A stretch of DNA of 28,737 nt from positions 1 to 28,737 of the forward strand of contig JAZRUJ010000010.1 of assembly GCA_045652445.1 (NCBI GenBank), given 5' to 3'. The translations under genes were made by a program, and so were the position numbers. This stretch comes from RGIG995 sp045652445 (GTDB lineage Bacteria; Bacillota; Clostridia; Oscillospirales; UBA644). The notes beneath the pieces are model-generated. The model was not told the origin of the DNA. It saw nothing but the letters and a program-made list of their open reading frames with translations, and ran no database searches. Shown here piece by piece: positions 9,177 to 19,000 of this stretch (the first letter of the stretch is position 1; every line of letters begins with the position of its first letter).

Positions 9177-9333
9177 ATTTCTTTTTCTCTGGAGAACAAC
9201 CGCCGGAGCATTGATCGGCGTAGGGACAGCCGATGCATTTTTTTCCTTTTTTCTTTTCTCGGATCACGTACCAAACCGCAAGCCCGATAACGGACAAGAT
9301 TACGGCAAGGACGATATAGGTTTCATATCCCAT
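9175..9333 (-). CDS. FeoB-associated Cys-rich membrane protein
   Basis: A 52-residue protein reads from the ATG at 9333-9331 to TAA at 9177-9175. It has one N-terminal transmembrane helix (YIVLAVILSVIGLAVWYVI), a basic stretch (REKKKGKK), and a Cys cluster CIGCPYADQCSGGC (four Cys), ending in lysines. This is the pattern of the small Cys-rich proteins encoded next to feoB in Firmicutes, thought to assist ferrous iron transport at the membrane, possibly by binding metal. The gene starts 12 bases after the feoB stop. A GAGG ribosome binding site lies immediately beside that stop, so it is the third gene of the feo operon. Confidence 0.92.
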   Translation of the reverse strand: MGYETYIVLAVILSVIGLAVWYVIREKKKGKKCIGCPYADQCSGGCSPEKKK

Positions 9334-9345
9334 AGTATGCCTCTT

Positions 9346-11394
9346 TTACGCAGTTTTGACGGTTTTTGCCGCCTGTTCCGATGCGACTTGCCGATCTGCT
9401 CGGATCGAGAGGAAAACCAAAATTCCCGCAAAGACCAAAACAGCGGCAAATCCCAACAGAGCGGGGAGAAGCTGCAAGGTCTCGGGGGCGGTCAACAGAG
9501 TTCCCACGGTGTAGACCCCGTAAGCAACCGTATAGCCCACGCCGATTTGGAATCCTACGGCACCCCACAACCATTTGGCACTCTTCATCTCCGAATTCAT
9601 GGCACCAATGGCGGCAAAACAGGGAGGTGAAAAGAGGTTAAACATCATATATGCCATGGCAGCGACTTTGGAGATCGCCATCACGCCCGCAACCTGGTCG
9701 CCTGCACCGTCCACCATGCCCAATTCTTCTATATCAATGAGGTTTTCCAAGCCTACAAAACAGACCGCCAGCGTTCCCACCACGTTTTCTTTGGCGATAA
9801 AGCCGGTGACGGCTGCCGCCGCCAACTGCCAAGACAAAACTCCGCAGATGGGAATCAAAAGATAGGCGATGGGACCTGCAATGGAGGCGAGAATGGAAGT
9901 ATCTGCCGTTTCTGCCGGTTGAAAATTCCAAGCAAAGGACTGCATCACCTGAACGACGGTGTTACACAATAAAATCACCGTTCCCGCCTTAACGATATAA
10001 GCCCAACCTCTGGCACACATGGACTTACAGGCTCTCCAAAGGGAGGGAGCTTTATATTCGGGAAGCTCGATGATGAAATACGATTTTTTCTTGCTGTTTC
10101 CCGTAATTTTATTAATGAGCAAAGCACCGATAAAAATAATGAAAATTCCCAAAAAATACATCAACGGTCCAACCCAGGGGGAATCTTCAAAAAAGGCCCC
10201 CGCAAACAGGGCAATGACCGGCAACTTTGCACCGCAAGGCATGAAGGGTGCCAACATAGCCGTCGCTCTCCGTTCCCGTTCGTTGCGAATGGTACGGCAC
10301 GCCATGACCCCGGGGACGGCACAACCGGTGCCGATGACAAAGGGAATGACCGACCGTCCGGACAGTCCGACTTTTTTGAAAATCGGGTCAAGGACGACGG
10401 AAGCCCGTGCCATATATCCGCAATCTTCCAACAGGGCGATTAAGAAATACATCACCATGACCAGGGGCAAAAAGCCCACCACGGCAATCAGTCCCCCAAT
10501 CATTCCGTCCACAAGGAGGGATTGCAAAATTTCCGGCGTTTCCCTCACCAAGCCGGAAACCCAAGCCTGGAAGGATTCCAACAACGTCACAAGCCCGGGA
10601 AGGGTCGTTCCATTGGAAAATTCCACCCCCTCGGCAATCCAAGTTCCCAAGGTTGCCTGGGAGAGAAAGAACACCAAAAACATAATCAGGGCAAACAAAG
10701 GAATGCCCGCCCACTTGTGCGTCAAAATTCCGTCGATTTTATCCTGAAAATTTCGGTTGCTGGTTTTTACAGTCCGTTGTTCCACATGTTTGACAAGCCC
10801 GTTAACAAAGGAAAACCGCTTCCGGTCTTCTTTGACCACCGCGGATTTATCGCTTAAGTCAATTTCTTCTCCCCGATAAGGAGCCGTCTGTGTTTGCCCT
10901 ACCAGGGAAAGAGCCACTGAAATCACTTCCTGCAACCCTTCCTTGGCGGTGGACGTGGTATTCACCACCGGACAGCCCAGCAATTCCGCCAAAAGATCCG
11001 AATCAATTACCGTATGCTTTTTCTTATTTACGTCGGATTTGTTCAGAGCTACCACCATGGGAATGCCCAACTCCAAAAGCTGGGTGGTAAAAAACAAACT
11101 CCGGCTTAAGTTCGTGGCGTCCACGATATTGACAATCACATCGGGGTTTTCTTCTTTCACGTAAGCACTGGTAATGCTTTCTTCCGAAGTAAAGGGAGAC
11201 ATGGAATACGCCCCGGGCAAATCCACGGCAATAATGGAATCTTCGTGGGTTCCTGTATATGCCTTTTTAACGGTGTGTTCTTTTTTCTCCACCGTAACCC
11301 CTGCCCAGTTTCCCACCGTTTCGTTACAACCGGTCAGGGCATTGTACATAGTAGTCTTTCCGCTGTTGGGATTGCCGGTTAAAGCAATTCTCAT
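9346..11394 (-). CDS. feoB: Ferrous iron transporter FeoB
   Basis: FeoB imports Fe2+ across the cytoplasmic membrane. The 682-residue protein has an N-terminal G domain with G1 GNPNSGKTT (7-15), G3 DLPG (58-61), G4 NKSD (118-121) and a G5-like TSTA (147-150). A linker precedes a polytopic membrane domain from about 230. The two Gate regions are visible as VIPFVIGTGCAVPGVMACRTI, with the conserved Cys in GCAVPG, and the later SWQLAAAAVTGFIAKENVVGT segment. Length is slightly short of the Escherichia coli protein but normal for Firmicutes. It follows feoA by 87 bases, with GGAGG as ribosome binding site just upstream of the ATG. No frameshift is visible. Confidence 0.97.
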   Translation of the reverse strand: MRIALTGNPNSGKTTMYNALTGCNETVGNWAGVTVEKKEHTVKKAYTGTHEDSIIAVDLPGAYSMSPFTSEESITSAYVKEENPDVIVNIVDATNLSRSLFFTTQLLELGIPMVVALNKSDVNKKKHTVIDSDLLAELLGCPVVNTTSTAKEGLQEVISVALSLVGQTQTAPYRGEEIDLSDKSAVVKEDRKRFSFVNGLVKHVEQRTVKTSNRNFQDKIDGILTHKWAGIPLFALIMFLVFFLSQATLGTWIAEGVEFSNGTTLPGLVTLLESFQAWVSGLVRETPEILQSLLVDGMIGGLIAVVGFLPLVMVMYFLIALLEDCGYMARASVVLDPIFKKVGLSGRSVIPFVIGTGCAVPGVMACRTIRNERERRATAMLAPFMPCGAKLPVIALFAGAFFEDSPWVGPLMYFLGIFIIFIGALLINKITGNSKKKSYFIIELPEYKAPSLWRACKSMCARGWAYIVKAGTVILLCNTVVQVMQSFAWNFQPAETADTSILASIAGPIAYLLIPICGVLSWQLAAAAVTGFIAKENVVGTLAVCFVGLENLIDIEELGMVDGAGDQVAGVMAISKVAAMAYMMFNLFSPPCFAAIGAMNSEMKSAKWLWGAVGFQIGVGYTVAYGVYTVGTLLTAPETLQLLPALLGFAAVLVFAGILVFLSIRADRQVASEQAAKTVKTA

Positions 11395-11430
11395 CTTGTT
11401 TCCTCCAAAAAATAGATGCCTTTTGTTTGA

Positions 11431-11446
11431 GTTACCCTATGCTAAC
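11431..11446. promoter_or_regulatory. Possible degenerate second operator-like site between feoA and feoB
   Basis: On the minus strand this reads GTTAGCATAGGGTAAC. It matches the perfect palindrome at 11719-11734 at 12 of 16 positions. It lies in the 87-base gap between the two genes, inside a TTACCC/GGGTAA inverted repeat. It could be a weak regulator site or chance; there is no promoter of note next to it. Confidence 0.3.
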
Positions 11447-11481
11447 CTTTGGGTAAAAAAGAGTTGGCGTAAGCCCTTTGG

Positions 11482-11694
11482 TTAAATCAAAATCGCTTCC
11501 GCCAAGGGATTATCAATGTTATACCGCCCGTCCTTGATGGCAATAACACAACCGCTTTTCCGGCGAGAAATCACGGTAACAGGCTCTCCGCTGTAACACC
11601 CCAAAGAAAAGAGAAAGGCGTTCAGTTCTTCGTCGTTGGTCTCCACAGCACGCACGGTGTATTCTCTTCCAACTTGTGCCTCTAAAAGCGTCAT
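11482..11694 (-). CDS. feoA: Ferrous iron transport protein A (FeoA)
   Basis: FeoA is a small cytoplasmic SH3-like protein that supports FeoB. The start at 11694 is chosen because AAGGAGAG lies 7 bases upstream and the promoter and operator lie just beyond; a longer open frame to 11787 would run through the promoter. The resulting 70 residues fit the family (about 75). The sequence shows the usual layout: an N-terminal MTLLEAQVGREYTVRAV, a central LFSLGCYSGEPVTVISRR strand pair and a C-terminal DGRYNIDNPLAEAILI. It is the first gene of the leftward operon feoA, feoB, Cys-rich protein. Confidence 0.92.
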   Translation of the reverse strand: MTLLEAQVGREYTVRAVETNDEELNAFLFSLGCYSGEPVTVISRRKSGCVIAIKDGRYNIDNPLAEAILI

Positions 11695-11718
11695 TGCAAC
11701 TCTCCTTTTCGGGTTATA

Positions 11719-11734
11719 GTTAGCACGTGCTAAC
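11719..11734. promoter_or_regulatory. Palindromic operator for the feo operon
   Basis: GTTAGCACGTGCTAAC is a perfect 16-base palindrome. It starts 9 bases downstream of the feoA -10 box and covers the expected transcript start, a classic repression position. The TTAGcnnnngCTAA arms resemble operators of the DtxR/MntR/IdeR family of metal-dependent repressors more than the Fur box. Iron-dependent repression is the natural inference. Confidence 0.75.
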
Positions 11735-11742
11735 CACGTGTT

Positions 11743-11771
11743 ATTATACTCGAATTTCCATGATTTGTCAA
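11743..11771 (-). promoter_or_regulatory. feoA promoter
   Basis: Minus-strand TTGACA (11771-11766), a 17-base spacer and TATAAT (11748-11743): a perfect sigma-A consensus. The expected start near 11736 abuts the palindrome at 11719-11734. Such a strong promoter usually needs a repressor. Confidence 0.93.
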
Positions 11772-11860
11772 GAGATTTTTTTGACAATTCACATTTATTT
11801 TACATTTCTATTTTCCCCCGGCATTCTGCAAAAAAATCTCCAAAAAAATCATTCCACGTC

Positions 11861-11889
11861 TTGACACCAATGAATAGAAATGGTATAAT
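11861..11889 (+). promoter_or_regulatory. Promoter of the rhamnosidase-type gene
   Basis: TTGACA (11861-11866), a 17-base spacer and TATAAT (11884-11889) match consensus exactly. The leader to the ATG at 11919 is about 23 bases. No operator-like palindrome is evident. Confidence 0.92.
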
Positions 11890-11918
11890 GTGAAGAGAAG
11901 CCTTTAAAGGAGGACGTT

Positions 11919-14162
11919 ATGGAAAAACAAGCAAAATGGATTAAAGCCCCGGAACAGCACGGAACCATGTCTCCGGAATTTCGCAAGGATTTTTCCTTGA
12001 AAGGTGCGGTTCGAAAGGCAACCGCCACCGTTACCACCATGGGGGTCTACAATCTTTATTTGAACGGCAAGAAGGTGGGCGACGGAGTTCTTGCCCCCTA
12101 CTGGACCAGCTATCCCACCCGGGTTCAGGAACAGGAATATGATATTACCGACTTTTTGTCCCAAGAGAATACCGTGGGGATTCTTGTGGGCAAGGGCTGG
12201 GCGATGAGCAAAATGGGATACAGCCCCGAAAAGCACTTTACCGGATTTTTCTCGGAAAACCTTTCGCTGATTGCGGGAATTACCGTAGAATATGAAGACG
12301 GCACCGTAGACGTAATTGCCACCGACGACACTTGGCAGGTTTGGTCTTCCCAGATTTTGGATTCGGAAATGTACCACGGGGAAAGAGTGGACCACAATGC
12401 AAAAATTGAATTTCTTTCTACTGCGGTTCTCGACGAAAATAAACGTCCTCAGATCATTCCCCAACAGGGCGAATATGTCACCGAAAAAGAACGCCTTCTC
12501 CCCTGCGAAGTGATCACCACCCCCAAGGGAGAAACGGTTCTCGACTTTGGTCAAAACCTGGCGGGATACGTGGAAGTGAAGGTTCGGGGGAAGAAAGGCG
12601 ATAAAATCGTCATGACCCACGCGGAAGTTCTGGATAGCGACGGAAACTTCTATACCGCAAACCTCCGTACCGCACAAAACCGCAACGAATACATTCTTTC
12701 CGGCGAGGGCGAAGAAACCTTCAAGCCCCTCTTCTGCTTCCAAGGATTCCGTTATATCCGGCTGGATGAATTCCCGGCAGGGGTGGAAGTACTCCCCGAA
12801 AACTTTACCGCCATCGCCATTTATTCCGACATGGACCGCACCGGAGATTTTTCCTGCGGATACGATAAGATCAATCAACTGTACAGCAATATCCTTTGGG
12901 GTCAAAGAGGGAACTTTATTGATCTTCCCACCGACTGCCCCCAACGGGACGAACGTTTGGGTTGGACGGGGGACGCACAGGTCTTCTGCCGCACCGCCGC
13001 CATCAACTACGACGTGGAACGGTTCTTTACCAAGTGGCTTGCCGACATGGCAATTGAACAAACTCCCGAGGGGGGAATCTACGGTATTATTCCCCGGGTA
13101 GGCACCTGTGGAGAACGGATCTCTGCCGCTTGGGCAGATGCTGCCACCATTTGTCCTTGGGAAATTTACAAAGCATACGGAAACAAAGAACTGCTCCGGC
13201 AGAACTTTGACATGATGAAAAAGTGGATCGGCTATCTGCACAACTTCGGCGAAGACGAGTTTTTGTTCGTGGGCGGCTTCCATTACGGAGACTGGCTTGC
13301 CATGGATGCGGGATACGGCATTTACGAAGGGGCAACCCAGACCGACTTTATCGGTTCTGCCTTTTTTGCATATTCTACCCAGTTGGTCATTAAAGCCGGC
13401 AAGATTTTGGGGGAAGACGTTTCCGAATACGAAGAATTGTACCAAAACGTCCGCAACGCTTTCCGAAAGGCGTTTATGAAAGACGGCATGCCCGTGATTT
13501 ACCCCAAAGCCGACGCCTTTGACACCAAACGTCCCGTCAACAACCTGACCCAGACCGGGATCGTTTTGATTTTGAAGTTTGGTCTTTACGAAGAAAACGA
13601 ACGTCAGGCGCTGGTGGACAAATTGGCAGAACTGATTGCCCAACACGACGGTCACATGACCACCGGATTCGTGGGTACACCTTACATTCTCCACGCTCTC
13701 TCCGAAAACGGAAGAAGCGATTTGGCATACGATCTTCTCTTCCAGAAAACCGCTCCCTCTTGGCTCTTCTCGGTCAACCAGGGTGCCACCACCATTTGGG
13801 AACACTGGGATAGCCTGAAAGAGGACGGCACGTTCTGGTCTACCGACATGAACTCCTTTAATCACTACGCCTACGGCTCGGTGTTTGACTGGATCTTCGG
13901 CGTCGCTCTGGGGATCACGGTAGACGACGACGGTGCAGGCTACGAAAAGATTACCGTTGCCCCCATCACCGACAAACGAATGGGCTTTGCCAAAGGGTCC
14001 ATTGAATCCCGCCGGGGCAAGATCCAATCCTATTGGAGATATCTGCCCGATGGCAGAGTGCGGTATGAAATTACCGTTCCCGCCGGAACCGTTGCCAAGA
14101 TCGTTCTCCCCGGAAAAGACCCCGTCACTGTTTCCGGACAAACCTATACGGCAATTCTGTAA
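11919..14162 (+). CDS. Alpha-L-rhamnosidase-type glycoside hydrolase (GH78)
   Basis: The 747-residue protein carries the GH78 layout. An N-terminal beta-sandwich (about 1-110, with TTMGVYNLYLNGKKVGDGVLAP) leads into the Bac_rhamnosid beta domain. An (alpha/alpha)6 catalytic domain follows, with the hallmark DLPTDCPQRDERLGWTGD at about 334-351, and then a C-terminal beta domain after WEHWDS (about 627). Enzymes of this family release terminal L-rhamnose from glycans or plant glycosides by inverting hydrolysis. No signal peptide is present, so it should act inside the cell on imported oligosaccharides. AAAGGAGG (11908-11915) is the ribosome binding site. It is a single-gene unit with its own promoter and terminator. 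Substrate preference is not readable from sequence; other GH78-like activities remain possible. Confidence 0.88.
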   Translation: MEKQAKWIKAPEQHGTMSPEFRKDFSLKGAVRKATATVTTMGVYNLYLNGKKVGDGVLAPYWTSYPTRVQEQEYDITDFLSQENTVGILVGKGWAMSKMGYSPEKHFTGFFSENLSLIAGITVEYEDGTVDVIATDDTWQVWSSQILDSEMYHGERVDHNAKIEFLSTAVLDENKRPQIIPQQGEYVTEKERLLPCEVITTPKGETVLDFGQNLAGYVEVKVRGKKGDKIVMTHAEVLDSDGNFYTANLRTAQNRNEYILSGEGEETFKPLFCFQGFRYIRLDEFPAGVEVLPENFTAIAIYSDMDRTGDFSCGYDKINQLYSNILWGQRGNFIDLPTDCPQRDERLGWTGDAQVFCRTAAINYDVERFFTKWLADMAIEQTPEGGIYGIIPRVGTCGERISAAWADAATICPWEIYKAYGNKELLRQNFDMMKKWIGYLHNFGEDEFLFVGGFHYGDWLAMDAGYGIYEGATQTDFIGSAFFAYSTQLVIKAGKILGEDVSEYEELYQNVRNAFRKAFMKDGMPVIYPKADAFDTKRPVNNLTQTGIVLILKFGLYEENERQALVDKLAELIAQHDGHMTTGFVGTPYILHALSENGRSDLAYDLLFQKTAPSWLFSVNQGATTIWEHWDSLKEDGTFWSTDMNSFNHYAYGSVFDWIFGVALGITVDDDGAGYEKITVAPITDKRMGFAKGSIESRRGKIQSYWRYLPDGRVRYEITVPAGTVAKIVLPGKDPVTVSGQTYTAIL

Positions 14163-14172
14163 TTCATTTTAC

Positions 14173-14219
14173 GAAAAACCCATTTGATCTCTTGGATTTC
14201 AAATGGGTTTTTCTTTTTT
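14173..14219 (+). terminator. Intrinsic terminator of the rhamnosidase-type gene
   Basis: Perfect 15-base arms GAAAAACCCATTTGA (14173-14187) and TCAAATGGGTTTTTC (14199-14213) are followed by six T (14214-14219). It lies 10 bases past the stop codon and marks the end of the core-chromosome block on this side. Confidence 0.9.
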
Positions 14220-14310
14220 CGTCAAAAAAGTTATATTTTCCAGTTAGTGGGAGTTTTTAAGTTTTATTCAATGCCCTGAATATTCATGCAAAATGAATAG
14301 CAAGTGAATA

Positions 14311-14342
14311 GAAAAATGCCGGAGAGTTTTTTGCTCTCCGGC
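14311..14342 (-). terminator. Intrinsic terminator of the TerY-P/HerA operon
   Basis: Perfect 9-base GC-rich arms GCCGGAGAG (14318-14326) and CTCTCCGGC (14334-14342) enclose a 7-base loop. On the minus strand the stem is followed by ATTTTTC (14317-14311). It is about 120 bases past the last stop codon of the leftward operon. Confidence 0.8.
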
Positions 14343-14464
14343 TTCCCTATTGTGGGGTTTATGCACACCTAAAGTGGGGCGATGATTTGTCATACAAATA
14401 ATTTAAATGTTAAATCTGCGGTGTGATTAAGTACAACTAAGAATTTATTAAAAACCACAACTTC
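14343..14464. other. 3' untranslated spacer of the operon
   Basis: AT-rich sequence between the last stop codon and the terminator. I see no open frame with a ribosome binding site, no repeat and no promoter here. The adjoining stretch 14220-14310 is likewise empty apart from three short TGAATA repeats at 14278-14310, which I cannot interpret. Confidence 0.5.
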
Positions 14465-16051
14465 TTATAGTGTACTAAAGAAGATGATAGCGCCAACGAC
14501 AATTGCCATAGCAATTCCGACTGGTATACCTATCATGCAGGCAATATCTATTTTTGAAAGGCGTTTATCATTCTCTGCTTTTATTTCTTGTTGGATTTGT
14601 TCTTCGGTACAAACTTCAACTTCACAAGTTTCTGTACAACAGCCTTCATCCGCCATACAGGTTAATGTACACTTTCCGATATCCTTGGTTCTAACAACAG
14701 ATGTTCCGTCAGGTAAGGTTTCTACATATGCAATATTGTTATCGTTGGACGTCCAATGATAATCGCTATTAAAACAGCGACTCGGTGAATAACCAACATC
14801 GATTGTTGTAGATTCTCCCTTGATTACCTTTAAATTTCTATCAGAGAGAGTAATTTTATTGATATTTGGAAGAATGTCAATAATAACGCTTTCTTTAACT
14901 CTTGGAGTAGATGCAGTTACTATAACTCTTCCTGTACCTTTTGCGGTTACAACGCCTTTTTCGTCCACAGAAGCTATATTTGCATTATCCACAGACCAAA
15001 CAACAAACTGACGATCCTCAGCATCCTCCGGAACCGTTGAAATCTCTATGGTTTGCGTTCTGCCGATGCCCATATTGGGTTCGGTTCTGTTTAATATAAT
15101 CTTCTTTACGGAATTATCTTGATAGACCTTGATTTTCTTTTTTGCAAAGGGTATAATCTCGTCAGCCTTAAAGATGGAAATTTCCGTTTCCCCAACAGAA
15201 AGACCTCGGATATCCAATCCGTTTATTTCGATAATGTGCGAGTCGTTCGTTTCTACTCGCAAAGTAGGAACCGTCGCATTCTCCGGAACAACTTTAACCT
15301 TCACAGCAGTGGTGGTTCCAACCTCGATGTTATTAATATTCTCAACTAAAAGGATGGGGGTTATTGACGTTGCAAGAGAAATAATTTCCCTATCAGTGGA
15401 ATCCAGCAATTTATTTGCAAGCAATGCTTCTGCAGTCTTAACAATAAAAGGGATTCTTGCAAACCGATTTATAATAGCAGTTACGGTTTCATTAAGTGAC
15501 TGTTCGGACACATACCATACGTAGTGACCATCGTTCGCTACAGTGATTTTATTTTCACCTGCTACTACAAGTGCGATTTTAGGTTCTGTTGTAACCGAAG
15601 TCGGATAATCTTTTGTAATCAAAAGAAATGGAGCGTCTGTTGATAAGGCTAACAAATCATTATTTACAGAGATATTTGAATTAATTTTTGCAGGGATTTT
15701 AAAATCTTCAAGATTGTACGGAATCTCGTACTTGTCAGCAAGACGTTGAATTACATTAAAACGCTTTTCTACAAGAAAATCCGCTTCAAATTTTTGGGAA
15801 CAAACGGTACTACAGGAACTGTTTTGACATAACGATTCAAAAAACAATTGCTCAAGCCGTTCGCTTATAACCGTCAGCTCAAACATATCGTTGATTTCCC
15901 GATCTGCTGCATCGAACAGTTTGCTTGCCCAATTTAAAAAAGGCTCTTTGATATAGTTGCTCAGTTCACTGTATGGTGATAATGGATATCCATTTAAAGA
16001 AGCCGTATTCAGTTCCGTATATGGGTTTAATGTTACTTTTAAATGATTCAT
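14465..16051 (-). CDS. Tail-anchored protein with Ig-like (Big_2) domains, operon partner of the HerA-type ATPase
   Basis: The 528-residue protein has no N-terminal signal peptide. Residues 1-230 form a region I do not recognise, with several Cys (75-84). Residues about 235-480 hold about three Big_2-like domains, for example VVWSVDNANIASVDEKGVV then TAKGTGRVIVTAS at 350-380 and YHWTSNDNNIAYV near 431. A Cys-rich patch (461-481, six Cys) follows, then a charged stretch and one transmembrane helix (about 503-526) at the very C-terminus. This predicts tail anchoring with Ig-like domains facing the cytoplasm, which is unusual. Its ATG overlaps the ATPase stop by one base (TGATG), indicating translational coupling and probably a joint function. 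It is the last gene before the terminator. Function unknown. Confidence 0.82.
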   Translation of the reverse strand: MNHLKVTLNPYTELNTASLNGYPLSPYSELSNYIKEPFLNWASKLFDAADREINDMFELTVISERLEQLFFESLCQNSSCSTVCSQKFEADFLVEKRFNVIQRLADKYEIPYNLEDFKIPAKINSNISVNNDLLALSTDAPFLLITKDYPTSVTTEPKIALVVAGENKITVANDGHYVWYVSEQSLNETVTAIINRFARIPFIVKTAEALLANKLLDSTDREIISLATSITPILLVENINNIEVGTTTAVKVKVVPENATVPTLRVETNDSHIIEINGLDIRGLSVGETEISIFKADEIIPFAKKKIKVYQDNSVKKIILNRTEPNMGIGRTQTIEISTVPEDAEDRQFVVWSVDNANIASVDEKGVVTAKGTGRVIVTASTPRVKESVIIDILPNINKITLSDRNLKVIKGESTTIDVGYSPSRCFNSDYHWTSNDNNIAYVETLPDGTSVVRTKDIGKCTLTCMADEGCCTETCEVEVCTEEQIQQEIKAENDKRLSKIDIACMIGIPVGIAMAIVVGAIIFFSTL

Positions 16052-19000
16052 CAGCGCACTTCCTGCTCTAAAATTCTTTGGATTTCATAATAGTCCACCG
16101 TGCGATCTTTTTCCTCTTGAATGTACAACAGGTGGTCAATTAGAATGTTCATATAATTATTCGGTAAATTGATTGTTTTTTGCAGTTGTTCATGAAGTTG
16201 CTCGTTCCATTTCTGAACAGTTTCTAACGCGTACTTATGCTCATTCCTTTCGGAAGGCAAAACTGATTTTTCAATAAAACGGAATACAGATTCTGCATTT
16301 ACTAAATTGTACATTGTTTGCGCAAAGAAATCGGTATCACGGTCTTTTGTTAATCGATTGATAATGTACGCCAAGCGATATCGGATTTCTTTTTTCTTTT
16401 GAAGTGGAATATCAATTTCTTCTATCTTCTTGATAATTGCATCCAAGTTGAATTTTCGATCTGCGATATATTGATATAATAATTCTTGTACAATAATACT
16501 CTTCAACGATTTAAGAGAATTGTAATCTGCCGAAGGCTGTGCTCCCTCATATATATTTGAAAACAAATCTATATGAGTTAAAACCGCCTCAAGCCAATTA
16601 TTCTGCATGACAACAGCAATACCGGTCTCCAGCTTGCTTAATTCCTTTTTTTGGTCGTCGTTTAATCCAACTGCATTACCAACTGCGTCACAGTCATTCC
16701 ATTCGGGAAGGCGCATTAAAATTTTGGTATTCGTATTTTTAATGGCAGATATATCTACTGCAGTGGGAGATTGATCCACGATGATAAAACCTTCACCGTA
16801 AGTTCTCATTTCCGCGATACTGTTACAAATCATCTCAACGGATTTCCCGACAACATTACTGCCACCGTTTTCGTTAGAGGCACGCTTTAAAAGATTGTGA
16901 GCTTCTTCCAGAACGGTAACGTGTCTTAATTGAGAGTTTGCACTATTGGCATTTGCCATGCGGTATTCCGTCAATTTCAAAACCAACAATCCCATAATTA
17001 AAGATTTTGTTTCTGCGGAACCGACACGGCTCAAATCAATAATGGTACATTCATCAAACAGCACGGAATCCGGAACGGTATAGTTATCACAAAACACCTG
17101 TCCGGAAATACCGTTTGTTAGTGACGTAACGCGAGTGACCAAAGCACCGATATAATCGCCTTTTGTATCGGAAGAATACTCGGAACTGTTGATAATTGCG
17201 GGAAGAGTTTTCATTAAATCGCTAAAATCGGGAAAAACGGGCTCTCCACTTCCTTGATATACGGAATTCAGCAAGTCCCACCCTTTTTCAATGTAAATGC
17301 GTTCAATTGCATCTTTTAAGATTGCCGGCATTGCCGCATACATTTCCCAGCAAGCGTTGAAAATCTCAATTAGACGATCCAAGTGTTCCAGAATATGAAT
17401 GTTTGGATCAAAGCTGAAAGGATTGATTTTTAACATCTGCCCTGCATAAGGATTGGTTGTGAATACGTTCAATTCTTCAAGTGCTCCAAAGGTGTTTTTG
17501 TATTCTCCTTTGGCTGGTTCAATGACCAAGAAGGGGATTTTGTTTTGATAGAATTTTTCTAACAAGCAATAAGTCGTATTCGATTTGCCTGAGCCGGTAG
17601 AACCTGTGATAAAACAATGCGATGTAAAACTGTTTAAATCTAAATCGACCGTGCTATTTTCCGTTCGACCCATGTGATGTACGTTTCCGATACGAATCTT
17701 TTTACCATCTTTTTTCGGACCGGAAATAAAAACACTTCTTCCGAATTCCGCAATATTACTAACCGGAATACCGGGAATAGATTTACGCGGCATCCCGATT
17801 AAAAACGGTAATTCTTTCCCACTTGTGTAACTTCCCGGCGTTACAGCCTGTGCATCATAGCCTTGCTCCGGTTTAATTTGAATTACAGGATGGATTCCAC
17901 ATTTGATATAATCCAAGACTCGTTTTCTGTTTTCTGCCTCAACACGAATATCCCACACGTTCACGTAAGAATTTTCTACAGAAGTGTTGTCCCCAAGCAT
18001 CAGTGCTTTGTAGGTATTTGCGGCAACTACCGACGTTTGAATATCGTCCGACGCAAAGTAACAAGCGCAGTCCCACAAGCCAAAACCTTCACAATCTTTG
18101 ATACGCTTTAATTGTTCGTCCAATTTTTCCATCAATTCTGCAACGGATTTATTTTGATGCTCTGCAGAGAGCGTTCTTGTGTTTCCTGTGGTCGTAGAAG
18201 TGGAAGAATTTGTCCCGGTAGATTTTGTGTCTGCCGTTCCCTGTGTAACGGCAGTGGACCAGGATTGTCCCGTGGTATAACTACGAGACCGTCCTGAATT
18301 GATTCCGGAACCATGGAATCCGAGGTTCATGCCTGTATTTCTGGAATAACTTTTACTGGTATTGGAACCGTTAGTGTTATTAATGCTATTGTTAACCGAA
18401 TGGGAGAAATTTTCACTCATTCCGTTGGTTACGGCTTCGCTGGAATTTTCAGCGTACGAAAGGGTGGTTTTTGCAAAGGGAGACAGCGCAGAATACAATT
18501 CCTCTAATCCACGCTTGCGCAATTCCAATCCGTATTTGTCGACTGGCTGAGCTACGAAAACTGCGGTGTAATTAGAACCCTGCATTGTATCAATAAATTT
18601 TTCCAATCCCTGAACGAATTTATCCTTGTTCTCATCTCGGGTGGACGGAATTACCGTAACACAAGAGACGTTTTTTAACGACTGAGCCATATTCGATGAT
18701 ACGCAGTCGGTCATCACATCTTCGATTTCACTGTTCCGAAGCCGTCTTAAGGAACTTCCGGGGAAATTTCCCAAAAAACTCTTTTCCAAAATTAACCCCG
18801 CTACTGCTGCATTTTCGTTAGAGCGAATTCCGATATGCAACGTAACATCTTTGGCCCTTCCCGTAATAACGAGAAGGGCTGAGCTATTGATGTTCAAAAG
18901 GGAGCTGTACACGCTGATTAATTTATCATTGACGTTTTCCTCTTTATCAAAGATCAATTTTTCGATCTGATACAATCGGATTGCGGTCGTAGTGTTGAAT

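Noticed and set aside
11695..11787. Longer 101-residue form of FeoA
   Set aside because: It would read through the operator and the -10 and -35 boxes of its own promoter and add an N-terminus foreign to the FeoA family.
14278..14310. Three TGAATA repeats as possible iterons or a regulatory site
   Set aside because: The repeats are only six bases long, irregularly spaced and in AT-rich sequence between two terminators. There is no replication or regulator gene beside them.
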